Shown: one piece after another, positions 1-10,150 of the stretch
How positions within the stretch are numbered: position 1 is the stretch's first letter
Layout of the letters: each line of letters opens with the position of its first letter
From: Corylus avellana
Lineage: Eukaryota; Streptophyta; Magnoliopsida; Fagales; Betulaceae
NCBI RefSeq assembly: GCF_901000735.1
Contig: NC_081550.1
Coordinates: forward strand, 13,020,877-13,084,876
Direction: 5' to 3'
Length of the DNA stretch: 64,000 bases
The notes under the pieces: generated by a model
What the model was told of the DNA's origin: nothing
Database searches by the model: none
What the model saw: the letters and a program-made list of their open reading frames with translations, nothing else
Made by a program: the position numbers and the translations under genes

Positions 1-1304
1 AGCCCTCTCCCAACCTTAACCTCACCTCCCTCCCTAATTTTTCCATCTCTGATCTTGGAACACATATCTGCTTTTTGACCTCTTCACTCCCATCTCTGTC
101 CAAGCCATAAAGAATATCTATCTTTCCCCTACCCCCATCCCTGACCGTCTTGTTTGGACCTCCTCATCCTCTGGCCTTTTCACTATTAAAGCAGCCCATG
201 AATCCTTCTCCTCCCTTTTAGCCCCTTCTTCCACCCCCCTTAACCCTTTGGATTGGATCTCTCTGTGGAGCCTTAAAATTCAGCACCACCTTAAACATTT
301 TCTCTGGAAAGTTGTTTGGAACATTCTCCCCCACCAGATCAAATATTTTCAAGTTCTCCCATACTGGGTCCACTAATGAGCTTTCATGTCCCTTGTGTGA
401 TGGTCCAACAGAGACTCTTACTCATATTTTTCTGGATTTTCCTTTTGCCAGAGCAGTGTGGAGATACTGTAGTTAGCCTATTAATACTGCCACTTTTGCT
501 AACCTACCTTTGCAGGAATGGGTTAAAGCTGTGATTAATCCCTCTACCCTTCTTGACATCCCCATAAATTATGTCCATGAATTTCAGCTTACTGCTCTTA
601 TCACCATGGACCATATTTGGATGACTAGAAATTGTCTTATTCATGGTGGTGCTTATCCAAACCCACAGGTTTGTCATAAAGCCATTCTTGTCTCTATTCA
701 AAAGCATTTAAAGGAACGGGCTGATTCTTAGAGCACTCCTCTCCAATTGTCCCCTCCTCCTCATGGGTCTTTTAAAGTGAATTTTGACGTTGTTGTTCGT
801 CCTAACTTCAGTGTAGCTTCTGTAGTTCTAAGTAGTGATTATGGTTGGATTTTGGTTGCCCGTACCCAGCAATTACCTCCCCCCCCCCCCTTTGCCGCCT
901 TGTTTGCTGTCCGCTTGGCAGCTTCTTATAGTTGTCCCTCTATTATGGTGGAAGGCAACTCCCTCCTCACTATCTTGGCCATCAACCAAGGTCACCTCTT
1001 CTCGGATTGGCCTTGTCCTCCTATGATTGCCGACTGTCGCCAGCAGCTCTCCTTGTTCAGTTCTTGGACTGCTTCAAAGATATCTAGATGTGCTAATTCC
1101 CGGGCACACTCGGTTGTAAAATGGGCCGCTTCACACTTAGTGTTTGGAAGCATTCTCGATAACTCACATTTCCTTTCAGCTTTAAGAATTAAGAGTGGCA
1201 AAGACCCTCCTTTGTAATTTGTTTTTATGTTTTTTGCTTGTCCCCCTTTCCTTTTCCCGAAGTTGAATAGAAAAAAAAAAAAAAAAACAAAAAAAAAAAC
1301 AAAA
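1..1304 (+). mobile_element. LINE (non-LTR retrotransposon) 3' fragment with poly(A) tail
   Basis: This is the 3' end of a plant LINE; its 5' part lies outside the window. About 130-470 reads, with stops, as the zinc-binding domain that follows LINE reverse transcriptases (zf-RVT): a W..F.I.A pattern, then LW.L.I..H..HFLWK, then a Cys/His-poor remnant. An RNase H-like domain follows at 747-1217. The element ends in an A-rich tail at 1271-1304. The reading frame is broken several times, so the copy is dead. The left target-site duplication cannot be seen. The minus-strand LINE tail in the MIP1 gene intron (50268-50610) has a similar RNase H C-terminus. Confidence 0.8.
747..1217 (+). pseudogene. 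RNase H-like (RVT_3 type) domain of the LINE
   Basis: This 156-codon open stretch reads as the C-terminal RNase H-like domain of a plant LINE polyprotein. It starts with the G.FKVNFD strand typical of the family, has a central region with VEGNSL, and ends with the W.A.KISR.AN..AH...KWAA motif and a short tail. In the intact family it would degrade the RNA of the RNA:DNA hybrid. A ten-C run near 881 codes a proline stretch and may be a slippage site. The methionine at 747 is not a real start, because the domain continues an upstream polyprotein frame. Confidence 0.7.
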
Positions 1305-1332
1305 TTCACACACACCGGGTGTATTGCCGAAG

Positions 1333-1476
1333 TAGAGTCAACAAAGGTAGGGTGGACTATCCATGCACGGCTTACCATAACAATTGAATGGGTGAATAAA
1401 AGTCAAAGAGACAAAAAAAAAAAAAAGGTCAAATGCCCCCAAAAAGTCTGAGGCCATAAAACCACGCCGACAACTA
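1333..1476. repeat. Unit A, first block (copy of the kinase-gene 5' flank)
   Basis: This block matches 14726-14869, directly upstream of the kinase-like gene. Both share AGGTGGACTATCCATGCAC-type sequence, an A-rich run, CAAATGCCCC and a block ending at GGCAACTA or GACAACTA. The copy stops at the CAACTA used as a target site by the LTR insertion at 1477-4302. Unit B keeps the uninterrupted site. Confidence 0.75.
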
Positions 1477-4302
1477 TTAATGTACAAATTTAATTGTACT
1501 CGCAAGCACACGAGTCGTGTGCAGTAAAGTGTGTATGCAAGTGCGAGGTCAAATCCACAGGGAGTCGTGTTTGTAAAAATCAATTTTTTTTTTATTTAAA
1601 CCAATTTTATCTTAACCTAGTTGATGTGGTATTTTTGTGACCAAAAATATCAATTATAAAAATAACCACTCGCAATAGGACGAATCTTTGTAGGATACGG
1701 CTATAGAGAGGGTGTCGAACCTCAAGGACTGCAGGGGTTTTATTATCAAAATTTGAAAGATCAAAGTTAACTTAATTAAAAGGGGTTTTGATTTGATTTG
1801 CTTAAAAACTAAAGTGCATGAAAATAAAAGAGATTTAAAATAAGAGAGAGAGAGAGTAGGGTATTGACTTCACCTCTATCCGCACAACAATGGTTAATCA
1901 TAATTAATCCCAGAAATTCATTCTATGCATGTTATAAATAAACAAGAAACTACCTTATTAAAGAATAAGCATAATCTATCTTCGGTTGGCACGGATCGTC
2001 CACCTAACCACTAAGACGCGGTACGACCCGTCTTCCCTAGGTATAAATTATCAAATTCTATAACAGGATACATACAATCAATGAATAAGTGTAACCCATC
2101 TTCGGTTGGCACGGACTGTCTACCTAAATTACACTAAACTAGGGTGTAGTACAATCCGTCTTCCCTAGGCATGGCCTATCAAATCCTATTGATCATATGT
2201 CAATTAAACCCATTGTATAACCATCATCCTCATAATCACAGAAAACAAGAATGATTTGAGATCAATAAAAGTAAAATACTTTCTAAGACAAGAGAAGAAT
2301 TTCACAAATATTGATTTTGAATTTAAGAGCAATTGCATTTAATAATTAAGAACATAAATCAATTGTAGCAATCCTCATAATTATACAATCAACATGCATA
2401 AATTGAAAATCTAGAAATTAAATACAATCAAACCATTGTGCTTGGAAAGGGCTACATCAATACCCCACGAAGGGGTTTAGCCGCTCATGATCTCCTAAGC
2501 TCCAAAGACAATTTACTGAATTTTGCTCTAAGAGGCGGTGTGTTTTTTTCTCAATGCTTAGAGGCCTATTTATAGGCTTAGGAGAGTCCTAGAAGCCCTA
2601 GGAATCCTATAAATTTCGGAGATTTAAGTCCAAGTCCAATTATGATAAAGAAAACCTAAGTCCAAATCGGAATAGGATTCGCCCAGAATTGCGTTCCTAT
2701 CTTGCGGGGCAATTTTGGCAATGCGGCGCTCCGAATTAGGAAAATTCTATTTCACAATGATTTGTAGAAATTTGAGTTAGCTTTCCAGTGCCGCTTGAAT
2801 CACCTCAATCGGATATTTGAGCTGAAAGTTATGGCCAAAATACCGAGACGTATGCAGAATCCAAAATTGAATCCAATCCGATTTTGACTCCAATTTGAGA
2901 AATTCCGAATTAATCTTTTCTTTATTTGATTTAAACTTAACCATGATTGGTTAAGTTTAACCATATCTTCTAGGTCTTCTCAAAGTGTGCTTTTAAGCCC
3001 AAAATCAATGGAATTAATTGCATCTTGATTTATATCCTGAAAACACAAAAACAAAACAAAATCAAACAAATAACAATGCTAAGGAATTAACATATGTAAA
3101 TTAAGGGGCTTGAATGTGCAACATTCGACGCTTATCACTAGTTCCAAATTTCGTATTTCTATCGTGCAAAAAAAAAAATATATAAACTAAACTAAATAAT
3201 TTGAAAACAATTAATGGGAAAAGTACTAAGGTTATCCGAATCCGCCTCACCAAATCAAACAACATGTTCTTGCATTTTATGCATACAATAGACAACCAAA
3301 AAGTTTATACATTGTTCAAAAGTCGTAAACATGCATGTTAAATCATTTGATGAATCCATCCGTTAAAAGAATCACAACGAATATTTAATTGAGATCAAAT
3401 CATCCACTCTATCCATAGATCACAATGGATATTAGTCTTAATCCAATCATTCGATGTCCCCCAAGATGAAACACCACGAATATAAAATTTAGCATGAATA
3501 AAAGAACAACATTCAATCAAATGAAATTAATCAAACAATTGAATTGACTTTGAACAACAATTTAATTAAAAATCACATTGTATACATAAAACGACAATAA
3601 CATGAATGTTTATCAATGACGAGGCTTCATCTTCAACCTTAGTTGAAGATTTAGCCTCTCATGACAAAAAAAAAAAAAAAAATCATAAAGAAACTAAATT
3701 AACTTCATGAAAATCAAATACTTACAAAAGAATTCGAGTTCAAAATGACAAAATGCCTAGAAAACACGAAAATGACAAAGAACAGCGCCCCTGGCGCACC
3801 TCCGTAGGTTTACAATGGAAAAAAAATTATATTTATAAGCTAATTTTATGGTTTCAGCACTGCCAAGTCGGCTAAGTGCGCTCGATCGCACTCGTGCAAC
3901 ATGTCTTCTGCTACGTAGGGTGTGAGTGCACTCGAGTGTACTTCCAGTCGGAATTAGCCTACTCTTGTGAAATATGACTTTCTAGATCTTTGAGTTAGCT
4001 TTCCAATGACACCAAGATTGCTTCAATCCGAGCTATACAACTCTAGATATGGCTTTTTTAGTGAGATTCGTCGGGTGCGAATCTTCGCTCGATCCCAATT
4101 TGCTGCCAATACTCCATGAAGTGTATTAAGCCCCAGAATTAATGGAATGAGTTGCAAATTTCACCCTAAAGCCGCATTTTTCTTTTAACAACCTGCAAAT
4201 CACTAAAACACCAAAACTAACCAAAACATCAGAACCTAATAAAGCTCAAAGGCTTAGCAAATGTAAATTAAGGAGTCCAAATATTCAATATTTGACACTC
4301 AT
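1477..4302 (-). mobile_element. Solo LTR, family B (minus), interrupted by a family A LTR
   Basis: The outer parts (1477-1622 and about 3144-4302) match, in reverse complement, the family B LTR at 60619-61773. Shared landmarks are the start TGAGTGTCAAATATT, the phrase CCCTGTGGATTTGACCTCGC, and an end near TTGTACATTAA. CAACTA flanks both ends (1471-1476 and 4303-4308) and occurs once in the empty homologous site at 14864-14869, which confirms insertion. A TATA-like box (TATAAATA on the minus strand, 3830-3837) is preceded in LTR sense by a CpG-rich word cluster at about 3868-3945. No internal retroelement genes are present, so this is a solo LTR. Confidence 0.8.
1623..3137 (-). mobile_element. 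Solo LTR, family A (Athila type), nested
   Basis: In reverse complement this 1.5-kb block matches the Athila LTR at 33205-34492. It starts TGATAAGCGTCGAATGTTGC at 3137 and ends ATTTTTGGTCACAAAAATACCACA near 1625. CTAGTT flanks both sides (1617-1622 and 3138-3143). The homologous family B copy near 61640 has the site once. A minus-strand TATAAATA box lies at 2567-2574. Unlike the other family A LTRs it lacks the CGAGCGC cluster. It carries a duplicated module (TCGGTTGGCACGGA, near 1981 and 2101) that is single in the 33205 LTR. Confidence 0.85.
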
Positions 4303-4308
4303 CAACTA

Positions 4309-4780
4309 GCTTCGTACATATGGGATAAATGCGCCGGGATATGATACCCATTGTGGCGATGATGATGAAAGTGAGGATAAGGACATTTTATTGTGAGATG
4401 GATATGAAAATTATTATTATAATTGCTTATAACAATTTTTGAAATACTCATGTTAGAAATGTGTTGAGTGAGATTTAATGTTATAGTTGGGAATAATTTC
4501 ATTTGGCCGATTAAATTTTGGGCCTCAAGGCCAATGACAAGCGTATAGAGCTATCAATTTAGTGAGACACAATTCGAGTTCAAGTGAGATTCTATTGGAA
4601 GAATTTGGTCTAACAATCCTATTCCAAGTTGAATTCGAATAGGAGTTCGGATCTAATTTAAACTCTCATGACTTCAAAATCAATAAAAAAACTATTTATA
4701 AAATCATAATTGAAATTAATATCTTATTCTTTAATAGGATGAATAAATAAAGTAAATTTCTAAGTGAGGATATCTGACAA
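4309..4780. repeat. Unit A repeat block (ATGGGATAAATGCGCC block plus old LTR)
   Basis: This block is shared with 14930-15075, directly before the kinase-like gene, and with 16495-16950, directly after it. From about 4484 on (GTTGGGAATAATTTCATTTGGCC) it resembles the start of the Tat-like LTR at 54821, so part of the repeat is a decayed LTR. It contains no open gene. Its third copy continues into the flank of the MULE nest. Confidence 0.75.
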
Positions 4781-5088
4781 TGACGTTTATACTCCTGACT
4801 TTTTTATAAAATTTCAATTTTATGCTTAATTTCAAATTAAAAATTTTAAAAAAACTCGTGGGTCACCTTGTAACCTTTTTTTTCTAATTTTTTATTTTTT
4901 AATAAAAAGAAAATTGACGGGTAATTTTGTCTTTTTTAAAGTTTTAACCGCAAAAATTGACGAATGGGTCCAAAGTGATAGAAATTGAAACTTCAAGAGT
5001 CTAAACTGAGAGATTTAGAAGTTTGAGGGGGATATGTTAAAAGGAATGATAGTTTAAGGGTCCAAAGTAAAGTTTCCCTATTATTTTA
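4781..5088. mobile_element. MULE/MITE-type element, right end only
   Basis: The right terminus at about 4970-5088 (GGTCCAAAGTGATAGAAATTG through GTAAAGTTTCCC) matches the right end of the outer element in unit B (22250-22822). The left terminus is missing here, so unit A carries a deleted copy. No TRIM is inserted in it, so it shows the empty state (GGGGGATATGTTAAAAGG) of the TRIM target in unit B. Confidence 0.6.
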
Positions 5089-5463
5089 TTTGTTGACATA
5101 GCAATCATGGACCAAAAAGATTAAGAGAAACCAAGTCAATAAAGATATGAGGAGCAATATTTTCTACAAGTCACTTGCTTTATGAATACGATGACTTTTA
5201 AAATTATTATTTGATTAAAATTTAATAATGATCAATTACGAGTTTAATGGTGCTTTTAGAAGTTATGCCATTTTTAGAATGACACAAGAGTGACTTTAGT
5301 ATTACTAAGAGATGAGAGACCATTGAACACAAAAACCTTAAACCTATTTGATATTTAAACCAAATGCACACTTGAGAATTGCATTAAAAATAAGATAAAT
5401 GCATGTAAAATTCACCTCAAGATGCAATCCCCAGCATCAAACCTATCAAAGAAAAGTAGAAAC
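5089..5463. repeat. Unit A flank of the Tat LTR
   Basis: This is an almost collinear copy of 22838-23208, including GACATAGCAATC, GATGAGAGACCATTGAACAC and AGCATCAAACCTATCAAAG. Both copies run directly into the same Tat LTR start, TGTTGGGTCATG. The LTR insertion is therefore older than the duplication of the block. Confidence 0.85.
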
Positions 5464-5547
5464 TGTTGGGTCATGAATCGGCCACATTAAGCCCAACAAA
5501 TATTTACTCGGCCCACAATACAAACTCGGTTACTTATACCCATTCCT

Positions 5548-5925
5548 TAGCAACGACACCATAAAACTTGTGAAATTTTACCATACTCGCAAATGCACGA
5601 ATTGTTTTGCAATATAGTGTTGTAAGTGCGAGGTCGAACCCACAGGGACTTATGTTTATGAAAACCAAATATATCTAAACTAAAATGTTAACCTAGTTCC
5701 ACAAGATGAGTGATTTTTGACAATAAAATAGAAGGCATAAACATAGACAAGGTAAAATTTAATGGAAATTATAAAATGACAAAGTGGAATTTATCAAATA
5801 GCAAAGTATTAAGGTTTTTGGAATTTACACCCACCTAATCATAACAACACATCCTCATGATTATCAATACTTTCAAATTTTCTCTACATAACATTCTTGG
5901 TTTTCAGCTTAAATGATATTCAACT
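5548..5925 (-). mobile_element. LTR fragment of an unassigned family
   Basis: This AT-rich insert interrupts the Tat LTR remnant. Its left end contains CGCAAATGCACGAATTG and AAGTGCGAGGTCGAACCCAC, the reverse complement of the cytosine/thymine-rich 'ccctgtgg.t..acctcgcactt' phrase found near the 3' end of the family B LTRs. It is therefore probably a minus-strand LTR fragment of a relative. Boundaries are approximate and no target duplication is clear. Confidence 0.45.
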
Positions 5926-6224
5926 CGGTACTAAGGTTAAGCTTGGTAAATGATATTCAGCTTAAAGATCGGTAAACCGAGGAATACTTGTCACTTAATC
6001 GAGACTCGGTAAACCGAACAACGTACACACTCCCAAAGAATACTCGGGAAACATCATCTACTTATGTGGCGTTCTCCTACGATTCACCGAGTCAATATAT
6101 GACATATAGATCCTCGGGTGAACCACTATGCCAAGTGGACAACTATTATGTAATTCCTATAAAAGGAAGGTCCCATTTCAATTCTCTCTCACTTACAGTC
6201 TTTACACTACAAAAAAAAAAAGGC

Positions 6225-6679
6225 CATTTTTTGACGTGGCAAATAATACCTATTTTTCGCCACGTCAGTAAATGTTGACGTGCCAAAACTAGCACGTCAA
6301 CAAATTTTTTTTTGACGTGCCAAAAGTGGCACGTCAACATTTACTGACGTGTTGATATTGACACGTCGGTATTTACTAACGTGTCAAATATTGACATGTT
6401 AGTAAATTTTTTATTCAATTTAATTTTAAAATATTTTATTTAAATAACTTAATAATTTTATATTTACTGACGTGTCAAAGTGACATGTCATTAAATACTG
6501 ACGCCTCAAAGTGACACGTCAATAGATTTCAGACGTGTCACTTTGACACGTCATTAAATGCTGACGTGTTAAAGTGACATGTCAATAAATTTCTGACGTG
6601 TCACTTTGACACGTCAATATTTACTGACGTACCAAAGTGACACGTCAATAAATTTATGATGTGTCACTTTGACACGTTA

Positions 6680-6690
<11 letters not shown>
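6225..6690. repeat. CACTA left subterminal repeat array
   Basis: About two dozen copies of a 10-bp word close to TGACGTGTCA occur here in alternating orientation, spaced roughly 10-25 bp and often paired so that each pair can fold into a hairpin. In CACTA elements such subterminal repeats bind the TnpA-type protein. The ACGT core also resembles plant bZIP sites. The array ends at a (TA)n run at about 6681-6710. Confidence 0.85.
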
Positions 6691-6714
<24 letters not shown>

Positions 6715-7322
6715 CTGGTTTATTTATACTATATTTATAAATAATATATAAAATGATCCCAACATTATCAGGTTTAATATTGTACAATATGATCGATCCC
6801 AACATTCAATAAAATTAATTTCTACAAAACAAACACTTAATTTACTTCCCCCTTATAACACTGGTACGTACCCCATTTCAATATTAAAAAATATAAGATA
6901 ATTAATTTCTGACTGTTAGCCATGCATACAAGAAAGCGCGCATGCTTTAATTTAATATATAGCAAAACCAAAAGGGTATATATATATAAAACATTTTTCT
7001 CGTTCATTTGGAATCGCATTAAAATAATTAAAGTAACATTAGTCATATTCAAGTTTTGACATATATATAATATAAACCATGCACATTATATATCATTTAG
7101 GTTTGAACCATGCACATTAAAATTAATAGTACAGTTGTTGGTAAGATTGCACTCTCTTCACACCAACCTTATCAACCGTTAATACTATTTGTTTATTCAA
7201 GTTATATTTGTTTATTTGTATGTCGTAATTTCGATTTTTTTTTCCCTTGTCTTGTTCTCATCTTAAGTTTACATGTCTATATATGCATGTATATATTTGC
7301 AGATGTAAACATGTTATCATTT

Positions 7323-7427
7323 TTTTTTTTTTGACATGTCCGTACAAGAGGGGGGGAGGGGGATTCGAACTAGTGACCTCCACTTCATTAAGTGTGGTCC
7401 TAGCCGATTGAGCTACCTCTTGGGGAC
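7323..7427 (-). mobile_element. tRNA-derived SINE
   Basis: On the minus strand the element starts CCCCAAGAGGTAGCTCAATC. It has an A-box-like TAGCTCAATCGG and a B-box-like GGTCACTAGTTCGAATCC, and ends in an A tail seen as the T run from 7321. A 16-bp direct repeat, AAACATGTTATCATTT, flanks it (7307-7322 and 7428-7443), as expected for LINE-driven insertion. The acceptor-stem ends do not pair, so this is not a functional tRNA gene. It sits in an intron of the CACTA accessory gene. Confidence 0.85.
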
Positions 7428-7483
7428 AAACATGTTATCATTTGATATATTTAAAAATATATGTATGTCCTATTTTATCTACA

Positions 7484-8212
7484 GGCCGAACGTTTGGGCT
7501 GTCATCCTACTCATGCACAAAATTATGTCCGTACACACACGAAGATGGACGGTACATATCCGAATGATATTGTGAAGGAGAGATGTGTAAACTACTCACC
7601 TTTCATAAGTTGTTTTGCTTATATATTTGATAAATTATTTGAGATTAACAGTTGTATGACCCACTGACTCAATAATTAATGTGACATACAGGAAAGGATG
7701 AAGGAGCTTATACCCACCGACCCTGCAGCATCGTCTAGCATCACAGAGGGAACAGTCAGGTGGGCGCCAAACGACGCATTCGCACAGGCGATTGGAAATA
7801 AGCCTGAGTATGCCGGTAGGGTTCGGATGGCTGGACCAAATATTCTGCCTGTGCGGGAGACCATACACTCATACTATACACCGTCACAGGCACGGTCAGA
7901 AAACGCCAGGCACTCCACGATATCACAAGAAGCACTTGATAGAGCACTTGAGGCAGAGAGGGCAAAGCACAAGGAAGAGATAGATGCCTTGTTGGCCGAG
8001 AACAATGCGCAGGTAGCTCAGCAAGTGGCGGAGCAAATGGCTGAGAACAATGCGCGGGTAGCTCAACAGGTAGCTCAACAGGAGGTTGAACGTCAAGCAA
8101 TGTTTGACGCCCGTTTACTCCAAATCGAGGAAATGATGCGGTTTAACACCGCACCAGACAGAGCTTCCCCACCCTTTGCGATGGTGCGATCGTCAGTCGA
8201 CATTGGATCAGA
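7484..8212 (+). CDS. CACTA accessory transposase (Ptta/En/Spm type), 3' exons
   Basis: Two exons can be supported. Exon a (7484-7589) follows an acceptor TCTACAG and reads AERLG..PTHAQNYVRTHTK.DGTYPNDIVKERC, the conserved 'TH.RKDG.....' block of the plant Ptta/En/Spm (Transposase_24) family. After an intron (about 7590-7691, ending ACATACAG), exon b reads ERMKELI, then TVRWAPNDAFAQAIGNKPEYAGRVR, then a coiled coil rich in Glu/Ala/Gln (about 7950-8140). A short last exon near 9322-9369 (NRHRGEAAIDVNDQH, stop) is possible. The family is thought to bind subterminal repeats. The 5' exons were not found, and the 3' limit of exon b is uncertain. Confidence 0.7.
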
Positions 8213-8253
8213 TAATGATTTTTTTTTAATAGTCAATTTAGGTTTAAAACTGT

Positions 8254-8255
8254 TC

Positions 8256-8304
<49 letters not shown>
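8254..8304. repeat. (AT)n(GT)n microsatellite
   Basis: A run of about ten AT units passes directly into about thirteen GT units. It lies inside the CACTA element just after the accessory-gene exon and is a likely polymorphic marker. Confidence 0.9.
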
Positions 8305-9737
8305 AACTTCTAAATTTAGAGTTTGGATATGTTGTAGTCATTCTCATTAATTAATGATGTTGTAAATCCTGTTGAATTTTTGGTTTATATATCATGGTTG
8401 GTTTGGTGATGGATGTGGGTTAGAGCTTTGCATTTGAAGTGTTTATTGGTATTATAAGATGAACCACTATGGTCCTTGTAGAGTATTAAGAATCTAGTGT
8501 ATGTGATTGTGTGAGAGTATGAAACAATCAAGTCTACACTAGATGAATATCATAATTTTAAGTAGTTAATATAACCTGATTTGAATATATATAAACTCCT
8601 ATGTATTAATCTCCTCAACAAATTAAAATATTACGGGAAGATTATCAAAATGCTACATGCATTATATTTATATTTCAAATTGTTGGCTTTAATTTGGTCT
8701 GGTATGAAATAGTGTTGGTTGAGATAATTATTTAGAGTTATTCATGGGCGTATAAATGGATATAACTACATGGCACAAAGCAATACATGCATATCAATAT
8801 CATCAAGAACAGTTGTTCAGAAACTTAATTTTGTAACTCTAAATATAAATAGATATAAATGCACTCAATTCTAAAGATGGTGCTTTTCCTTTTTGTTTAT
8901 CATCTCTTCCATTGAGCCCCCAACATTAATAACCTATATGGAAGCTCTATAATTGCAATGGAAAAAAGAAAAAGTTCCTATGTCTCACATAATTGCCATG
9001 GCAAAAACGAAGTTCATCTTCTCATGTCTATATATTATTGATTGCTCTGTGACCATATATATATATATTGACTTAATTTTTTTTTTTATATGAATTTTCT
9101 GCTAACTTCAATGTTTTACCTATTTTTGTTATATCATTTACTGTGGAAGAATCAACAACTGAGTTGGGTGAATATTCGGGCATTTTTCTTTCACTTTACA
9201 TCGTGACGTTGCTCAATGATTGTTTGTATTATCATTTGCAGCTATTGGATTTTATTTGTTTGGTTATTTGAATTATCGGTGAATATTGTTTGGTGATTGT
9301 TTGTTTTATCATTTGCAGGTAATAGACATCGTGGAGAGGCTGCTATCGATGTCAATGATCAACATTGAACGTCTGGTTGGCTATTCATACTTGTATATAA
9401 GTTACTTTGTTGATGTAATTGTATTTGTGATAGTTTTATTGATGATAACAGAGATAATTAAATTGGTGTATATTATGTTATTTGTGGTTGGCCATTTGCA
9501 CTTGGTATATATGCTATTTTTTGTGTCTTGAAGTTAGTTTTGGTGGATAGTTTGTGATTGATGTTAATGGATATGATGTATGTTATTTGATGGAAAAATT
9601 GTAAGATATGACTTGTGATTGATGGAAAAATTGTATATTATCAGGTTAATTGTAATATAAAATTCGGGTATAATCCTGAAAAAATTCACAAAAAATATAG
9701 GGGGGAAGGAAAAAATTTTTTTAAAACTAACCAAAAT

Positions 9738-9978
9738 TTCTGACGTGTCAAAAAATGGCACGTCAGAAATTCCTGACGTGTCAATTTTTGACACGCAAGG
9801 AAAATTGTTTGATGTGTTAAATCCAACACGTCAAAATTTTCTGACGTGTTATATCCAACACATCAGAAATTTTCCATTCCTAACACCCACAATCTTGACG
9901 CCTGAAACACGTCAAAACCAGTGCATCAGAAGGATTTTCTGACGTGTCAGACCACCTGACACGTCAGAAATTGTGAGT
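9738..9978. repeat. CACTA right subterminal repeat array
   Basis: Roughly fourteen copies of the TGACGTGTCA/TGACACGTCA word in alternating orientation precede the right terminus. The spacers differ from those of the left array, but the word is the same. The array is shorter than the left one, an asymmetry common in CACTA elements. Confidence 0.85.
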
Positions 9979-10087
9979 CAGCAAAAAATGATTTTTTTGT
10001 AGTGTTAAGCTCATACTTTTTTCCAAACACAGTGACTAACTTAAACATCGAAGTTATTTCCTGCCAGCAAATTTTTCAATTTCCATC

Positions 10088-10150
10088 CGAAGAGTTATAA
10101 TATTGGTTTATTGTTTTCCGTGAGAAATTTGTTTGTTTGAGTGGTGGCAC
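10088..10150 (+). pseudogene. Relic of the kinase-like gene 3' flank
   Basis: CCGAAGAGTTATAATATTGG and the following GTTTATTGTTTTCCGTGAGAA match the sequence just after the kinase stop codon (16286-16345). No coding sequence precedes it here. It suggests that unit A once carried the gene, now deleted, or that a piece of the 3' flank was moved. Confidence 0.65.

Larger units (their letters stand above)
6205..10004 (+). mobile_element. CACTA (En/Spm, CMC) DNA transposon, 3.8 kb
   Basis: The element begins CACTACAAAAAAAA and ends TTTTTTTGTAGTG, giving CACTA-class inverted termini. A 3-bp duplication, TTA, flanks it (6202-6204 and 10005-10007); the intact LTR at 23598 shows the empty site. Both subterminal regions are packed with TGACGTGTCA/TGACACGTCA words. 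Inside are exons of an accessory transposase (7484-8212), a SINE in an intron, and simple repeats. No large Tnp2-type (DDE) transposase is visible, so the copy is probably non-autonomous. Confidence 0.9.
5464..10073 (+). mobile_element. Tat-family LTR remnant, interrupted by an LTR piece and a CACTA element
   Basis: The real LTR parts are 5464-5547, about 5926-6204 and 10008-10073. They align in order with the Tat 5' LTR at 23209-23773, from TGTTGGGTCATG to the GCCAGCAAA region. After about 10073 the LTR match ends abruptly, and at about 10088 a relic of the kinase gene's 3' flank begins. No Tat internal genes follow, so the copy is a solo or truncated LTR. Confidence 0.75.

Noticed and set aside
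7343..7427. tRNA gene on the minus strand
   Set aside because: A and B boxes are present, but the acceptor stem does not pair, an A tail follows, and a 16-bp duplication flanks it. It is a SINE.
6200..10010. CRISPR-like array from the regularly spaced TGACGTGTCA words
   Set aside because: The units are 10 bp with alternating orientation at CACTA termini in a plant genome; there are no spacers of constant length.
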